DNA from: Streptococcus sp. Marseille-Q6470
Lineage (GTDB): Bacteria > Bacillota > Bacilli > Lactobacillales > Streptococcaceae
DNA: 64,000 nucleotides
Reading direction: 5' to 3'
Assembly: GCF_946902905.1 (NCBI RefSeq)
Contig: NZ_OX336385.1
Location: 62,001-126,000, forward strand
Position numbers and translations under genes: made by a program. How positions within the stretch are numbered: position 1 is the stretch's first letter; the number at the start of each line of letters is the position of its first letter. The notes under the pieces were generated by a model that was given only the letters and a program-made list of their open reading frames with translations, did no database searches and had not been told where the DNA came from. Below, in pieces: positions 54,618 to 63,565 of the stretch.

Positions 54618-54950
54618 ATGAGAGATTTAACAGTTAGACAACTAGAGGAATACTTACTTGATCATTACCAACAATCTAGAACAGAAGAAGGACTTTTTAT
54701 CAAACTAGTGGAAGAAGTTGGAGAAGTCGCTGAGGTTTTAAATGGACGTTCCGGTAGAAAAGAGGGTGTCCAAGATTCAAACGAGGAATTGGCAAAGGAG
54801 TTGGCAGATATCATTCACTATACAGTGGCAATTGCAGCTATCAACCATATCGACCTAACGAAGACCATTTTTGAAAAAGACAAAAAGGCAGCCATCAAGT
54901 ATCAACATGAACAAGATTTGGAAGGCTTCTTAGCAGGAAACCATCCATAG
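54618..54950 (+). CDS. MazG-like nucleotide pyrophosphohydrolase
   Basis: A 110-aa all-alpha NTP-PPase. The metal-binding ExxE12-28ExxD pattern is visible: Glu-Glu in LVEEVGEVAEVL and Glu...Asp in ELAKELADIIHY. It probably clears non-canonical dNTPs. I chose ATG 54618 after AAGGAGAAGG; the TTG at 54603 lies inside the terminator T run. It stands between khpA and rimM, where many streptococci have little or nothing. Confidence 0.85.
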   Translation: MRDLTVRQLEEYLLDHYQQSRTEEGLFIKLVEEVGEVAEVLNGRSGRKEGVQDSNEELAKELADIIHYTVAIAAINHIDLTKTIFEKDKKAAIKYQHEQDLEGFLAGNHP

Positions 54951-55046
54951 TTGCTCTTTTCTCCAACTTGTGAAAATCCCTGGAACGTGATAAAATAAAG
55001 GGTAAGGGTATATAATAAATCATTGTATAGAATGAGTGGTTTCTTT

Positions 55047-55829
55047 ATGAAGAGGTTTGAAGTATCTACAGAAATTGGTAGTCTCTCTGTTACTTATCAA
55101 AAGCAAAAGAAAGTGCTAGTTTGTTTAAGTGGCGCAGGTTTGCTACCTAGTTATGAAAATTTTTCACTTATACTTGAAAAACTTCCTCCCACAATTGGTT
55201 ATTTGACAATTGATTTTCCAAACACAGGTAGGAGTCTGATTTATGACCAAGCTGGAAAAAATCTAGATAATCTTACAGATGCGGTTTATGAAGTACTTGA
55301 AGAGTTGGAGATTTCTGAATATATACTTTGTGTACATAGTTTGAGTGGAATTGTAGCTTGCAAATTACTCAACAAACCAATTAAGTGTCAGGCCTTAGTA
55401 GCGATTGAACCAACAACTAAAAAAGTAATGTTTGCTGATTTTTCAGAAAATCCTTATCCAGAAATGGAAGAGCAGATGAGACTGATTGAAGAATTCGGTC
55501 CTGAACTTTATTTTAAGAACTTAACTCAAGCCACATTTAGCCCTGAAACTAACAAAGAAATTTGGAAATTAATGCAAGAAAAAGGTTCAGAGTTGGAAAA
55601 TCAAGATCCAGGATTTCAGATATCTGGAGAGATTACTGAGGAAGATTTTGAGGATATGTCAATAGCAGATCGTATCCCTGTATTTATTTTTTGTCAGGCT
55701 TATAGAGAAAAAGAGTACAGAGAATCAGAATATTGGACTTCCAGTACTAAACTCATTTTAGGAGGGAATCACCATTATTTACAGTGGTCTGAATCAGAGA
55801 AAATTGTAGATATTATTAAAAAATTGTAA
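55047..55829 (+). CDS. Alpha/beta hydrolase
   Basis: A 260-aa hydrolase. The nucleophile elbow is VHSLSGIVACK with the catalytic Ser, the oxyanion region follows LVCLSGAGLLPSYENF, and the C-terminal His lies in GGNHHYLQW. Substrate unknown. The start is uncertain: ATG 55047 (GAGTGG upstream) is chosen, ATG 55032 is possible. A TATAAT stands at 55011-55016. There is no hairpin between it and rimM. Confidence 0.75.
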   Translation: MKRFEVSTEIGSLSVTYQKQKKVLVCLSGAGLLPSYENFSLILEKLPPTIGYLTIDFPNTGRSLIYDQAGKNLDNLTDAVYEVLEELEISEYILCVHSLSGIVACKLLNKPIKCQALVAIEPTTKKVMFADFSENPYPEMEEQMRLIEEFGPELYFKNLTQATFSPETNKEIWKLMQEKGSELENQDPGFQISGEITEEDFEDMSIADRIPVFIFCQAYREKEYRESEYWTSSTKLILGGNHHYLQWSESEKIVDIIKKL

Positions 55830-55865
55830 GAAGAAAATGGAGATAAGGAAATTACAGGAGATCAG

Positions 55866-56384
55866 ATGAACTACTTTAACGTTGGGAAAATTGTCAACAC
55901 TCAGGGTTTGCAAGGTGAGATGCGAGTCTTGTCAGTGACAGATTTTACTGAAGAACGCTTTAAAAAAGGGGCAGAACTTGCCTTATTTGATGATAAAGAT
56001 CAATTTGTTCGAACAGTGGTCATCGCGAGCCACCGGAAGCATAAGAATTTCGATATTATCAAGTTTAAAGATATGTACCATATCAATGATATCGAAAAAT
56101 ACAAGGGTTATAGTCTAAAGGTTGCAGAGGAGAATCTCAATGACCTAGATGACGGCGAGTTTTACTACCACGAAATTATCGGTCTAGAAGTCTATGAAGG
56201 AGATAACTTGATTGGAACCATCAAGGAAATCCTTCAACCAGGTGCAAATGATGTCTGGGTAGTTAAACGAAAGGGTAAACGTGACCTACTCTTACCTTAT
56301 ATCCCACCAGTAGTGCTGAATGTGGATATTCCAAATAATCGTGTGGATGTAGAACTCTTAGAAGGGTTAGACGATGAAGATTGA
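55866..56384 (+). CDS. rimM: Ribosome maturation factor RimM
   Basis: Assembly factor that binds S19 and helps mature the 30S head. It is 172 aa: the N-terminal RimM domain begins [18 protein letters not shown]; the C-terminal PRC-barrel has [15 protein letters not shown] and ends [20 protein letters not shown] precedes the ATG. It overlaps trmD by 11 bases, the usual coupled arrangement. Confidence 0.96.
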   Translation: MNYFNVGKIVNTQGLQGEMRVLSVTDFTEERFKKGAELALFDDKDQFVRTVVIASHRKHKNFDIIKFKDMYHINDIEKYKGYSLKVAEENLNDLDDGEFYYHEIIGLEVYEGDNLIGTIKEILQPGANDVWVVKRKGKRDLLLPYIPPVVLNVDIPNNRVDVELLEGLDDED

Positions 56385-57093
56385 TATATTAACCCTCTTT
56401 CCAGAAATGTTCACACCCTTAGAACATTCCATCGTTGGAAAGGCTCGTGAAAAAGGACTCTTAGATATCCACTACCATAATTTTCGTGACTACGCTGAAA
56501 AGGCCCGTCATGTTGACGATGAACCCTACGGTGGTGGTCAAGGAATGTTGCTCCGAGCACAACCCATCTTTGATGCCTTCGATGCTATTGAAAAAAAGAA
56601 TCCGCGCGTGATTCTCCTAGATCCAGCTGGAAAACAGTTTGACCAAGCCTATGCGGAAGATTTAGCTAAGGAAGAAGAACTCATTTTTATCTGTGGTCAC
56701 TACGAAGGGTATGACGAACGAATTAAGACTCTGGTGACGGATGAGATCTCGTTAGGAGATTATGTCTTGACTGGTGGAGAACTAGCAGCAATGACTATGA
56801 TTGATGCGACGGTTCGCTTGATTTCAGATGTTATCGGAAAGGAAACTAGTCATCAAGATGACAGCTTCTCATCCGGTCTCTTAGAGTATCCTCAGTACAC
56901 AAGACCTTATGATTTTCGTGGTATGGTAGTCCCAGATGTGCTTATGAGTGGACACCATGAAAATATCCGTCAATGGCGACTCTATGAGAGCCTGAAGAAA
57001 ACCTACCAACGTAGACCTGATTTGCTGGAACAGTATGAATTGACAGCAGAAGAAGAAAAAATGTTAGCAGAAATAAAAGAAAATAACAATTAA
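56374..57093 (+). CDS. trmD: tRNA (guanine-37-N1)-methyltransferase
   Basis: Essential SPOUT methyltransferase that makes m1G37 and prevents frameshifts. It is 239 aa. Motifs [34 protein letters not shown] and [14 protein letters not shown] form the knot and SAM site. The start lies within the rimM 3' end. The next gene, an ATP-cone protein, is 12 bases on. Confidence 0.97.
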   Translation: MKIDILTLFPEMFTPLEHSIVGKAREKGLLDIHYHNFRDYAEKARHVDDEPYGGGQGMLLRAQPIFDAFDAIEKKNPRVILLDPAGKQFDQAYAEDLAKEEELIFICGHYEGYDERIKTLVTDEISLGDYVLTGGELAAMTMIDATVRLISDVIGKETSHQDDSFSSGLLEYPQYTRPYDFRGMVVPDVLMSGHHENIRQWRLYESLKKTYQRRPDLLEQYELTAEEEKMLAEIKENNN

Positions 57094-57105
57094 AAGGAGA
57101 AACCT

Positions 57106-57444
57106 ATGCAAGTAATTAAACGTGATGGACAAGTCGCTGATTTTGATCCAGATAAAATCTACCAAGCTATTCTTAAGGCAGCTCAAACAGTCTATGTATT
57201 GACGGACGATTTGCGCCAAAACCTAGCTCAAGTTACTAAAAAAGTTGTTTTGGACTTGGAAGAAGCAAAAGTAGAGCGTGCAACCATCAGCATGATCCAA
57301 TCAATGGTTGAACACCGCTTGCTTGGAGCAGGATACATTACCATCGCAGAACACTATATCTCTTATCGTTTGCAACGTGATTTGGAAAGAAGTGGTTATG
57401 GTGACCACATCGCAGTTCACTTACATTTTGAACAAATTCGCTAA
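57106..57444 (+). CDS. Stand-alone ATP-cone domain protein
   Basis: A 112-aa protein that is essentially one ATP-cone, the nucleotide-sensing domain otherwise fused to ribonucleotide reductase or NrdR. It opens with VIKRDGQVADFDPDKIYQAI, the classic start of the domain, and ends YISYRLQRDLERSGYG. No zinc ribbon and no reductase part is present. It probably reports ATP/dATP levels to an unknown partner. AAGGAGAAACCT precedes the ATG; it is the last gene of the rimM-trmD run. Confidence 0.85.
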   Translation: MQVIKRDGQVADFDPDKIYQAILKAAQTVYVLTDDLRQNLAQVTKKVVLDLEEAKVERATISMIQSMVEHRLLGAGYITIAEHYISYRLQRDLERSGYGDHIAVHLHFEQIR

Positions 57445-57447
57445 GAT

Positions 57448-57484
57448 AAAAAGAGTGAGATGATAGAAGCATCTCACTCTTTCT
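57448..57484 (+). terminator. Terminator of the rimM-trmD-ATP-cone run
   Basis: AAGAGTGAGAT, nine-base loop, ATCTCACTCTT, T-rich tail. Its right arm overlaps the end of the converging minus-strand gene. Confidence 0.8.
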
Positions 57485-57794
57485 TAAATCTTCTTTTTTG
57501 AGCAGTTTGGATAGTAGAAGGAACAAATGTTACTCTCCGGATATCCGATACTCGAATAATACGGCTTACATTTTTGGCGAAATTTTTAACAATAATTTGT
57601 TGGCGGTCAGTATCATACTTGATAATATCGCCTGTAAAACTCGTTTCCGCAAAGATGATATGTACAGCCTTTTTTTGGGCTAGGGCTTCTTCAAGTCTAG
57701 CAATTAGGGAATCGCTTTTTTCAGGAATGGAATCTTCATGTCCATTGACAAAATCATGGACTTTTTGCAAAGCCTGTTTTAATAAATCTTTCAT
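57474..57794 (-). CDS. Hypothetical protein
   Basis: A 106-aa cytosolic protein that I do not recognise. The N-terminal 45 residues are helical and charged; the C-terminal half alternates in a beta pattern (AVHIIFAETSFTGDIIKYD, then QQIIVKNFAKNVSRIIRVSD), reminiscent of small SH3- or YolD-like barrels, and ends in a basic KRRFKKE tail. That suggests nucleic-acid binding but is not proof. GGGAGGCCGG precedes the ATG. Confidence 0.6.
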   Translation of the reverse strand: MKDLLKQALQKVHDFVNGHEDSIPEKSDSLIARLEEALAQKKAVHIIFAETSFTGDIIKYDTDRQQIIVKNFAKNVSRIIRVSDIRRVTFVPSTIQTAQKRRFKKE

Positions 57795-57886
57795 TCCGGC
57801 CTCCCTTCTTTACATCATTATATAAAAATTTTATGAAATCTACAAGATTTTTCGAATAATCAATTGAGAACAAAAAGGAGAAGAAC

Positions 57887-58102
57887 ATGGCAGAATTTAC
57901 ATTTGAAATCGAAGAACACTTACTTACTCTATCTGAAAACGAAAAAGGATGGACCAAAGAAATCAATCGTGTCAGCTTTAATGGTGCACCAGCAAAGTTT
58001 GACATTCGAAGCTGGAGTCCCGACCATACCAAGATGGGGAAGGGAATTACCCTATCAAACGAAGAGTTTCAAGTCATGGTGGATGCTTTTAAGAATCAAT
58101 AA
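57887..58102 (+). CDS. YdbC/PC4-like single-stranded DNA-binding protein
   Basis: A 71-aa protein of the YdbC family, which has the fold of eukaryotic transcription cofactor PC4. The features are a four-stranded sheet with aromatic and basic residues (KGWTKEINRVSFNGAPAKFD) and a C-terminal helix (SNEEFQVMVDAFKN). It binds single-stranded DNA in related proteins; I recall a solved streptococcal structure. AAAAGGAGAAGAAC precedes the ATG. Confidence 0.88.
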   Translation: MAEFTFEIEEHLLTLSENEKGWTKEINRVSFNGAPAKFDIRSWSPDHTKMGKGITLSNEEFQVMVDAFKNQ

Positions 58103-58122
58103 ACATTCATCTAAGATGAATT

Positions 58123-58156
58123 AAAAAGAGGCTAGGGAAAATCCCGGCCTCTTTTA
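58123..58156 (+). terminator. Terminator of ydbC
   Basis: AAAAAGAGGCTAGGGA paired imperfectly with TCCCGGCCTCTTTT. It also stands at the end of bioY on the other strand. Confidence 0.82.
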
Positions 58157-58693
58157 TTTGCTTGAAAAATAAGCTTGTGTACGAAGACGTTGGAGTAGTG
58201 GTCGGCTGATGAAGCTAATGGCTACAATTTTGGCAAGATCAGGTATGATAAAAGGAATAACACCGACAGCCAGTGCTTTATCAAAAGTCATTCCAGCTAA
58301 AAAGTGGAGACTGAGAATACCACCGACAAAAACAAGTGAATCTCCCAAGAGATTTGCAAAGAAAATACGGAGGATACCACTATTGGTGTGAATGAGATAG
58401 GAAGCAAGCCCTGCATAGACAAGATCGAACCAAAGATAACCAGCGCTTGGTCCAACTAAAACGTGAAATCCAGCTCCACCGTTAGCAAAGACTGGTAGGC
58501 CAATAGCCCCAAGTAAGAGATAAATTCCGACAGAGAGAACAGCTTCTCTAGGTCTAAAAACAGTAGCGATGAGTCCGATAGCAAAGTTTTGCAGAGTGAA
58601 AGGAACTGGACCAATCGGCATACTGATTTGGGCCAATACAGCAATCAGTGCAGCCCCGATAGCTGGGATAGCGTAAATGTGTGCTTTTTTCAA
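58154..58693 (-). CDS. bioY: Biotin transporter BioY
   Basis: Substrate-binding S component of an ECF-type vitamin importer, 179 aa with six membrane helices. BioY motifs are QISMPIGPVPFTLQNFAI and the GYLWFDLVYAGLASY region. It needs the shared EcfAA'T energising module encoded elsewhere. The promoter overlaps a BirA-like operator at 58748-58780, so repression by biotin is expected. The strain probably depends on biotin uptake. Confidence 0.94.
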   Translation of the reverse strand: MKKAHIYAIPAIGAALIAVLAQISMPIGPVPFTLQNFAIGLIATVFRPREAVLSVGIYLLLGAIGLPVFANGGAGFHVLVGPSAGYLWFDLVYAGLASYLIHTNSGILRIFFANLLGDSLVFVGGILSLHFLAGMTFDKALAVGVIPFIIPDLAKIVAISFISRPLLQRLRTQAYFSSK

Positions 58694-58726
58694 AATAGTT
58701 AACCTCTTCTATAAATTATAGTAACT

Positions 58727-58754
58727 ATTATACTGAATGAGACAAAATTGTCAA
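58727..58754 (-). promoter_or_regulatory. Promoter of bioY
   Basis: Minus strand TTGACA (58754-58749), 16 bases, TATAAT (58732-58727). Confidence 0.82.
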
Positions 58755-58780
58755 CCTATTTTAAAATAAAAGGTTACAAA
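58748..58780. promoter_or_regulatory. Candidate BirA operator of bioY
   Basis: TTGTCAACC, 15 bases, GGTTACAAA. This fits the Firmicute biotin-repressor pattern TTGTTAACC-N14-16-GGTTAACAA with a few mismatches, and the left half covers the -35 box. Confidence 0.65.
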
Positions 58781-58801
58781 ATTGTAACGGCCGATTGAGA
58801 T

Positions 58802-58835
58802 AAAAAAAGAGACCAAGGGGTCTCTCTTTTCTTTT
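58802..58835. terminator. Terminator at the end of gor
   Basis: GAGACC, loop AAGG, GGTCTC between A- and T-rich runs. Confidence 0.78.
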
Positions 58836-60180
58836 AACGCATGGTCACAAATTCTTCTGAGCCAGTTGGGTGGATAGCGACAGTAGCATCAAAGTCTGCT
58901 TTTGTAGCTCCCATCTTGATAGCAACTGCGAAACCTTGGATCATTTCATCGACGCCATAGCCGATACCATGAAGTCCAACTACCTTTTCGTCTGCACCAG
59001 CTGTAACGAGCTTGAAGCGAGCTTCTTGACGGTGACTAGTAACGGCAGAATACATAGATGCAAATTTTGAAGTATAGACTTTGACATTTTCTTGACCGTA
59101 CTCTTTTATTGCTTCTTCCTCAGTCAGACCGACTGTTCCGATTGCTGGGTGTGAAAAGACTACAGTCGGAATAGTAGTGTAGTCCATTTTGGCATTGGTT
59201 TTACCGTTGAAAAGTCTTTCAGAGAGTGTACGACCAGCCTTGATAGCGACGGGAGTCAACTCTTTTTCACCGGTGACATCTCCAAGAGCGTAGATACCTT
59301 CAACGACTGTGTTCTGGTATTCATCAACCTGGATAAAGCCACGTTCATTGAGGGTAACACCAGCTTTTTCAAGTTGAAGTTCTTCAACGTTTGGACGACG
59401 ACCAGTTGCCCAGATAACTTGACTGGCAGTATGAGTGCTACCATCTTCAAAATGAATGGTAATGCCTTGATCTATTTTTTCAAGTTTAGAAGGAACCTTA
59501 TGTGTGTGGAGGTTTAGTCCTGTATTTTCCATTTCTTGAACTAGACTCTCAACGATATAGCTATCAAATCCACGTAGCGGACGTTCACGACGGACAAATA
59601 AATCTGTCTGAACACCAAGTGTATGGAGGACACCAGCCAATTCGACAGCAATGTAACCGGCACCCAGAATAGCTACTGATTCAGGCAACTCTTCCCAAGC
59701 AAAGACATCATCAGAACTACCACCTAGTTCTGCACCAGGAATGGCAGGAATTTGAGGATGTGCACCAGTCGCAATCACGATGTGCTTAGCGCGGATCAAT
59801 TCGCCATTAACACTGACAGTATGAGCATCAACAAACTCGGCACGACCTTCAAATAAATCAACTCCGTTACGTTTGAAGCTTCCGTCGTAAGAAGAACGAG
59901 CACGATCGATGTAGGCTTCACGATTCTTACGAAGTGTTGCGTAATCAAATTCGTTATTCGTACTTGTGAAACCATAGTCAGGTCCATATTTGTGGATACT
60001 CTCTGCAATTTGCGCTCCGTACCACATTATTTTCTTAGGAACGCAGCCAATATTGACACAAGTTCCCCCTAATTTTTTTTCTTCAATAACTGCGGCTTTG
60101 GCTCCGTGTTCACCAGCACGATTCATGGTAGCAATACCCCCGCTACCTCCTCCGATGGCGATAATATCATATTCTCTCAT
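58834..60180 (-). CDS. gor: Glutathione-disulfide reductase
   Basis: NADPH-dependent flavoenzyme that reduces glutathione disulfide, a defence against peroxide; streptococci of this group import glutathione. It is 448 aa. The FAD motif is GGGSGG (10-15), the redox pair Cys41/Cys46 is in [13 protein letters not shown], the NADPH motif is GAGYIAVE, and the C-terminal catalytic His is in AIHPTGSEE (about residue 437). AAGGAGC precedes the ATG. It has its own promoter. Confidence 0.96.
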   Translation of the reverse strand: MREYDIIAIGGGSGGIATMNRAGEHGAKAAVIEEKKLGGTCVNIGCVPKKIMWYGAQIAESIHKYGPDYGFTSTNNEFDYATLRKNREAYIDRARSSYDGSFKRNGVDLFEGRAEFVDAHTVSVNGELIRAKHIVIATGAHPQIPAIPGAELGGSSDDVFAWEELPESVAILGAGYIAVELAGVLHTLGVQTDLFVRRERPLRGFDSYIVESLVQEMENTGLNLHTHKVPSKLEKIDQGITIHFEDGSTHTASQVIWATGRRPNVEELQLEKAGVTLNERGFIQVDEYQNTVVEGIYALGDVTGEKELTPVAIKAGRTLSERLFNGKTNAKMDYTTIPTVVFSHPAIGTVGLTEEEAIKEYGQENVKVYTSKFASMYSAVTSHRQEARFKLVTAGADEKVVGLHGIGYGVDEMIQGFAVAIKMGATKADFDATVAIHPTGSEEFVTMR

Positions 60181-60204
60181 AGAAAGCTCCTTTGTTGTTT
60201 TCTA

Positions 60205-60233
60205 GTCATATTCTATCTTTTTTTGGAGGTCAA
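60205..60233 (-). promoter_or_regulatory. Promoter of gor
   Basis: Minus strand TTGACC (60233-60228), 17 bases, TATGAC (60210-60205). Confidence 0.5.
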
Positions 60234-60294
60234 TGCAAAAATCTGCTACGTATAAAGATTTTATGTAAGTGCTTGCAAAAATATAAAAGAAGGT

Positions 60295-60312
60295 GTATTA
60301 TATAACTAATAC
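60295..60312. promoter_or_regulatory. Inverted repeat upstream of the efflux operon
   Basis: Perfect GTATTA, six bases, TAATAC, in the gap between gor and the MacAB-like operon. It may be an operator; the partner is unknown. Confidence 0.35.
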
Positions 60313-60357
60313 AACAACAAAAGATAAAGCAGCTAATTTTGGATAATTGGAAATAAA

Positions 60358-60386
60358 TTGTCCAATTTCAGGACATGTGCTATAAT
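60358..60386 (+). promoter_or_regulatory. Promoter of the MacAB-like operon
   Basis: TTGTCC (60358-60363), 17 bases, TATAAT (60381-60386) with extended TG. Confidence 0.78.
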
Positions 60387-60418
60387 CTTAATATATGCAA
60401 TTAAAAAGGAGTATGGAT

Positions 60419-61606
60419 ATGAAAAGAAAGTCAAAAGCCAAGAAATGGCCTTTATTTACAGCTATCGGTGTTGCCTCAGTTCTTGTAGTGGGAGCGGCTG
60501 CCGTTCTTCTATTAAGACAACCAAATCAAGCAGCAACCAAAGAGGAAACTGCAAAGATTGTTCTTGCAAAAGATGGTTCAGTGGCTTCATCGGTTCTCTT
60601 ATCAGGTACTGTGACGGCTCAGAATGAACAATATGTTTATTATGATGCTAGTAAAGGTGACTTAGATGAGGTTTTGGTTTCTGTAGGAGATAAGGTTAGC
60701 GAGGGGCAAGCACTAGTCAAGTATAGTAGTACAGAAGCCCAGGCTGCCTATGATGCTGCCAGTCGTGCTGTGGCTAAGGCTGACCGTCATATCAATGAAT
60801 TAAACGATGCACGTAATACTGCTGCGGCAACACCAAGTCTTCCTCAAGCAGGTCTTGAAGGAGCAACTGATCAAACCCAAGCTCAATCTTCGACATCCGC
60901 TACAGCTTCTATTGATTCTCAAATCAGTGATGCACGTGATGTTCGTGCAGACGCAGAAGCACAACTTGAAAAGGCTCAAGCCCAATTGGATGCGGCAACA
61001 GTATTGAGCACGCTAGAAGGTACGGTTGTTGATGTAAATCGCAATGTTTCAAAATCTCCAACTGGAAATAGTCAAGTATTGGTCCATATCGTCAGCAATG
61101 CTAACTTGCAAGTCAAGGGAGAGCTTTCTGAGTACAACCTTGCCAATCTTTCCGTAGGTCAGGAAGTCACCTTTACATCTAAGGTTTATCCAGATAAGAC
61201 ATGGAATGGTAAGATCAGCTATATTTCAAATTATCCAAAAAATAATAGTGAAGCAAGCGCAAGTGTTGCGGGATCAAACTCAGGTTCTAAATATCCATAT
61301 ACCGTCGATGTAACAAGTGAACTCGGTGACTTGAAACAAGGTTTTACTGTCAGTGTCGAAGTGAAAAGCATGAGTAAAGCATTGCTTGTTCCTATTACAA
61401 GTATCGTCATGGAAGAAGATAAAAACTATGTTTGGATCCTTGATGAAAATCAAAAGGCCAAAAAAGTTGAAGTTGGATTGGGCAATGCAGATGCAGAAAA
61501 CCAAGAAATCACATCTGGTCTGACAGATGGAGCAAAAGTCATCAGTAATCCGACAGCTTCCTTGCAAGAAGGAAAAGAGGTGAAGACTGATGAAACAACT
61601 AATTAG
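60419..61606 (+). CDS. Efflux periplasmic-adaptor-type subunit (MacA-like)
   Basis: A 395-aa membrane-fusion protein. One hydrophobic N-terminal helix (about 14-36) is followed by a lipoyl-like strand pair split by a coiled hairpin of about 100 residues rich in Ala, Gln and Asp, then beta-barrel and membrane-proximal domains. In Gram-positives it joins a MacB-type permease to export peptides or drugs. In pneumococcus the homologous operon was linked to LL-37 and antibiotic sensitivity. ATG 60419 suits AAGGAG; it overlaps the ATPase gene by 17 bases. Confidence 0.88.
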   Translation: MKRKSKAKKWPLFTAIGVASVLVVGAAAVLLLRQPNQAATKEETAKIVLAKDGSVASSVLLSGTVTAQNEQYVYYDASKGDLDEVLVSVGDKVSEGQALVKYSSTEAQAAYDAASRAVAKADRHINELNDARNTAAATPSLPQAGLEGATDQTQAQSSTSATASIDSQISDARDVRADAEAQLEKAQAQLDAATVLSTLEGTVVDVNRNVSKSPTGNSQVLVHIVSNANLQVKGELSEYNLANLSVGQEVTFTSKVYPDKTWNGKISYISNYPKNNSEASASVAGSNSGSKYPYTVDVTSELGDLKQGFTVSVEVKSMSKALLVPITSIVMEEDKNYVWILDENQKAKKVEVGLGNADAENQEITSGLTDGAKVISNPTASLQEGKEVKTDETTN

Positions 61607-62291
61607 CCTCAAAAATATCTGCCGTAGCTATCGTAATGGTGACCAAGAACTTCAAGTCCTTAAAAACATTAATCTAGAAGTTCATGAGGGAGAATTCGTA
61701 GCTATCATGGGACCATCAGGTTCTGGTAAGTCCACCCTCATGAATACCATAGGTATGTTAGATACACCTACAAGTGGTCAGTATTTTCTAGACGGAAAAG
61801 AAGTAGCTGGTTTAGGTGAAAAACAATTAGCCAAAGTTCGAAATCAAGAAATCGGCTTCGTCTTTCAACAATTCTTTCTCTTGTCCAAAATGAATGCTCT
61901 ACAAAATGTAGAACTTCCCTTGATTTATGCAGGAGTTTCAGCTTCTAAACGTCGCAAATTAGCAGAAGAGTATCTGGAAAAGGTTGAACTGACTGAGCGT
62001 AGTCATCACTTACCTTCGGAGTTGTCAGGTGGTCAGAAGCAAAGGGTTGCCATAGCGCGTGCACTCGTTAACAATCCTTCTATCATCTTAGCTGATGAAC
62101 CAACAGGAGCTCTGGATACCAAAACGGGTAATCAGATTATGCAACTCTTGGTTGAATTAAACAAAGAAGGAAAAACCATCATTATGGTAACGCATGAGCC
62201 TGAAATCGCTGCTTACGCTAAGCGTCAGATTGTCATTCGTGATGGCGTCATTTCATCTGATAGTGGTCTCGTAGAAAAGGAGGAAAACTAA
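61590..62291 (+). CDS. ABC transporter ATP-binding protein (MacB-type)
   Basis: A 233-aa ATPase of the LolD/MacB class. Walker A GPSGSGKST is at about residues 41-49, the Q-loop is VFQQFFLL, the signature LSGGQKQR, Walker B IILADEPTGALD and the H-loop MVTHEPE. It powers the adaptor-permease pair around it; the permease begins one base after its stop codon. Confidence 0.95.
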   Translation: MKQLISLKNICRSYRNGDQELQVLKNINLEVHEGEFVAIMGPSGSGKSTLMNTIGMLDTPTSGQYFLDGKEVAGLGEKQLAKVRNQEIGFVFQQFFLLSKMNALQNVELPLIYAGVSASKRRKLAEEYLEKVELTERSHHLPSELSGGQKQRVAIARALVNNPSIILADEPTGALDTKTGNQIMQLLVELNKEGKTIIMVTHEPEIAAYAKRQIVIRDGVISSDSGLVEKEEN

Positions 62292-62292
62292 G

Positions 62293-63552
62293 ATGCAGAA
62301 TCTGAAATTTGCCTTTTCATCCATTATGGCCCACAAGATGCGGTCCTTCTTAACCATGATCGGGATTATCATCGGTGTATCCTCAGTTGTCGTGATCATG
62401 GCCTTGGGCGATTCCATGTCTCGTCAGGTCAATAAAAACATGACAAAGTCCCAGAAAGACATCCATGTCTTTTTCTCACCTACCAAGAGTAAGGACGGTT
62501 CCTTTACACAAAGACAATCTGCATTGACCTTGTCTGGTGGTCAAGAAGAAAATTTTGTTGAACCACCTAAACCACAAGAAGCCTGGGTTAAGGAAGCTGC
62601 TAAGCTCAAGGGTGTGGACAGCTACTATGTAACCAACTCATCCAATGTGACCTTGACTTATAAGGATAAAAAGGTTGAACGTGCGAGCTTGACAGGTGGA
62701 AACATCACTTATATGGATGCGGTTGAAAACAAAATCGTTGCAGGCCGTAGTTTAAGGTCACAAGATTATAAAGATTTCGCTAGTGTTATCATTTTAGATG
62801 AAGAACTTGCTAATAGCCTTTTTGGTTCAGCACAAGAAGCTCTCAACCAAATTGTTGAAGTAAATGAAATCAGTTATCGTGTTATTGGTGTTTATGCAAG
62901 TAAGGAAGCTAAGGCTGCAAAAACTTTTGGGATTGGAGGACTACCAATCACGACCAATATTTCTCTTGCGGCCAATTTTAACACCGACGAAATTTCTGAT
63001 ATTGTGTTTCGTGTTAACGATACGACCCTGACTCAGACTTTAGGTCCAGAATTGGCTAGAAGAATGACAGAGATTGCAGGTCTTCAACAAGGGGAATATC
63101 AAGTTGCAGATGCGTCTGCTGCCTTCCAAGAAATTCAACAACTCTTTGGCTTCATAACAACGATTATTAGTGCTATTGCGGGGATTTCCCTTTTTGTCGG
63201 TGGTACTGGTGTTATGAACATTATGCTTGTTTCAGTGACAGAGCGTACCCGTGAGATTGGTCTACGTAAAGCACTAGGAGCAACTCGGGGGAATATTCTG
63301 GTTCAATTTTTGATTGAATCCATGATTTTAACCTTGTTAGGAGGGGTCATCGGTCTCGTGCTGGCTGCAGGGGTGACTATGCTTGCAGGTGTCCTTCTTC
63401 AAAACATGATTGCAGGAATCGAAGTTGGCGTATCCATCCCAATTGCTCTCTTTAGTTTAGGTGTCTCAGCTGGCATCGGTATGATATTTGGTGTTCTACC
63501 AGCCAATAAAGCTTCTAAACTTGATCCGATTGAAGCCCTTCGTTATGAATAA
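62293..63552 (+). CDS. ABC transporter permease (MacB/FtsX-type)
   Basis: A 419-aa permease with one N-terminal helix (about 17-40), a large outer MacB-PCD domain of about 220 residues, and three C-terminal helices. The FtsX-family segment RTREIGLRKALGATRGNIL and the final ANKASKLDPIEALRYE are diagnostic. It is the last gene of the operon and is followed by a terminator. Confidence 0.94.
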   Translation: MQNLKFAFSSIMAHKMRSFLTMIGIIIGVSSVVVIMALGDSMSRQVNKNMTKSQKDIHVFFSPTKSKDGSFTQRQSALTLSGGQEENFVEPPKPQEAWVKEAAKLKGVDSYYVTNSSNVTLTYKDKKVERASLTGGNITYMDAVENKIVAGRSLRSQDYKDFASVIILDEELANSLFGSAQEALNQIVEVNEISYRVIGVYASKEAKAAKTFGIGGLPITTNISLAANFNTDEISDIVFRVNDTTLTQTLGPELARRMTEIAGLQQGEYQVADASAAFQEIQQLFGFITTIISAIAGISLFVGGTGVMNIMLVSVTERTREIGLRKALGATRGNILVQFLIESMILTLLGGVIGLVLAAGVTMLAGVLLQNMIAGIEVGVSIPIALFSLGVSAGIGMIFGVLPANKASKLDPIEALRYE

Positions 63553-63565
63553 GATAATCAACAGG

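Noticed and set aside
60358..60627. An 89-codon frame overlapping the MacA-like gene
   Set aside because: It begins inside the promoter and overlaps a well-supported gene in another frame.
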